A DNA stretch of 6,125 nucleotides. Origin: Helicobacteraceae bacterium. GTDB lineage: Bacteria; Campylobacterota; Campylobacteria; Campylobacterales; SZUA-545. A program made the translations under genes and the position numbers. Shown here in pieces: positions 6,094 through 6,125 of the stretch. Each line of letters opens with the position of its first letter. Position 1 is the stretch's first letter. Location: NCBI GenBank assembly GCA_011390075.1, contig JAABTA010000064.1, positions 1 through 6,125 on the forward strand. Direction: 5' to 3'. The notes beneath the pieces are model-generated. The model made no database searches. It was not told where the DNA came from and worked only from the letters and a program-made list of their open reading frames with translations.

Positions 6094-6125
6094 CGAATGA
6101 CTCCTTTAAAGTCCTCATCGCAACC
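6090..6125 (-). CDS. C-terminal end of an upstream leftward gene, cut by the window edge
   Basis: The minus-strand frame entering at the right edge encodes GCDEDFKGVIR and stops at TGA 6092-6090, which overlaps the HD-GYP ATG as ATGA. That overlap is typical of translationally coupled genes. Of the other two frames, one closes within three codons; the other stays open past the HD-GYP start out of frame. Eleven residues are too few to name a family. The ribosome binding site of the HD-GYP gene lies inside this coding end. Confidence 0.45.
   Translation of the reverse strand, partial: GCDEDFKGVIR

Overview
The window reads as chromosomal DNA of a low-GC member of the Campylobacterota (Epsilonproteobacteria), most likely from the free-living Sulfurimonas / Sulfuricurvum / Sulfurospirillum range. 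The reasons are a small periplasmic cytochrome c553-type gene, an FmdE-like protein of a type I associate with these genera, a very large periplasmic-sensing hybrid kinase, AT-rich promoters with good -10 boxes but no clear -35, and AAGGA-type ribosome binding sites. The genus is an inference from family resemblance; there is no rRNA or other marker gene here.

Left part (1-930): a c-type cytochrome gene, cut by the left edge, runs leftward, and a TTG-started FmdE-like gene runs rightward. Between them, at 177-190, lies a perfect FNR/CRP-family palindrome, TTGAT-ATTA-ATCAA. Good -10 hexamers lie at exactly the same distance on each side (149-154 on minus, 213-218 on plus), so the box would sit at -41.5 for both promoters. 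This is the strongest regulatory signal in the window and ties both genes to an anaerobic or redox-type regulator. The FmdE-like gene ends in a modest rho-independent terminator.

Middle (931-1363): a 66-residue protein with four CxxC pairs, a likely two-zinc mini-protein, whose ribosome binding site can fold into a small hairpin. It is followed by a 181-base spacer that ends in a 9-bp palindrome spanning a perfect TATAAT just ahead of the kinase gene.

Right part (1364-6125): a 1260-residue BvgS/EvgS-like hybrid sensor kinase (signal peptide, two periplasmic substrate-binding-protein domains, one membrane helix, HisKA, HATPase, two receivers, HPt) converges on a 316-residue HD-GYP protein, a predicted cyclic-di-GMP phosphodiesterase. 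The two stop codons overlap inside a perfect 13-bp stem hairpin, so the last codons of both genes also form a candidate shared terminator. The HD-GYP start codon overlaps the stop (ATGA) of a further leftward reading frame cut by the right edge.

The right part is a signal-transduction locus: a periplasmic small-molecule sensor feeding a multistep phosphorelay, next to c-di-GMP turnover. No DNA-binding response regulator is visible for the kinase. I see no rRNA, tRNA, CRISPR array, insertion sequence or phage gene.
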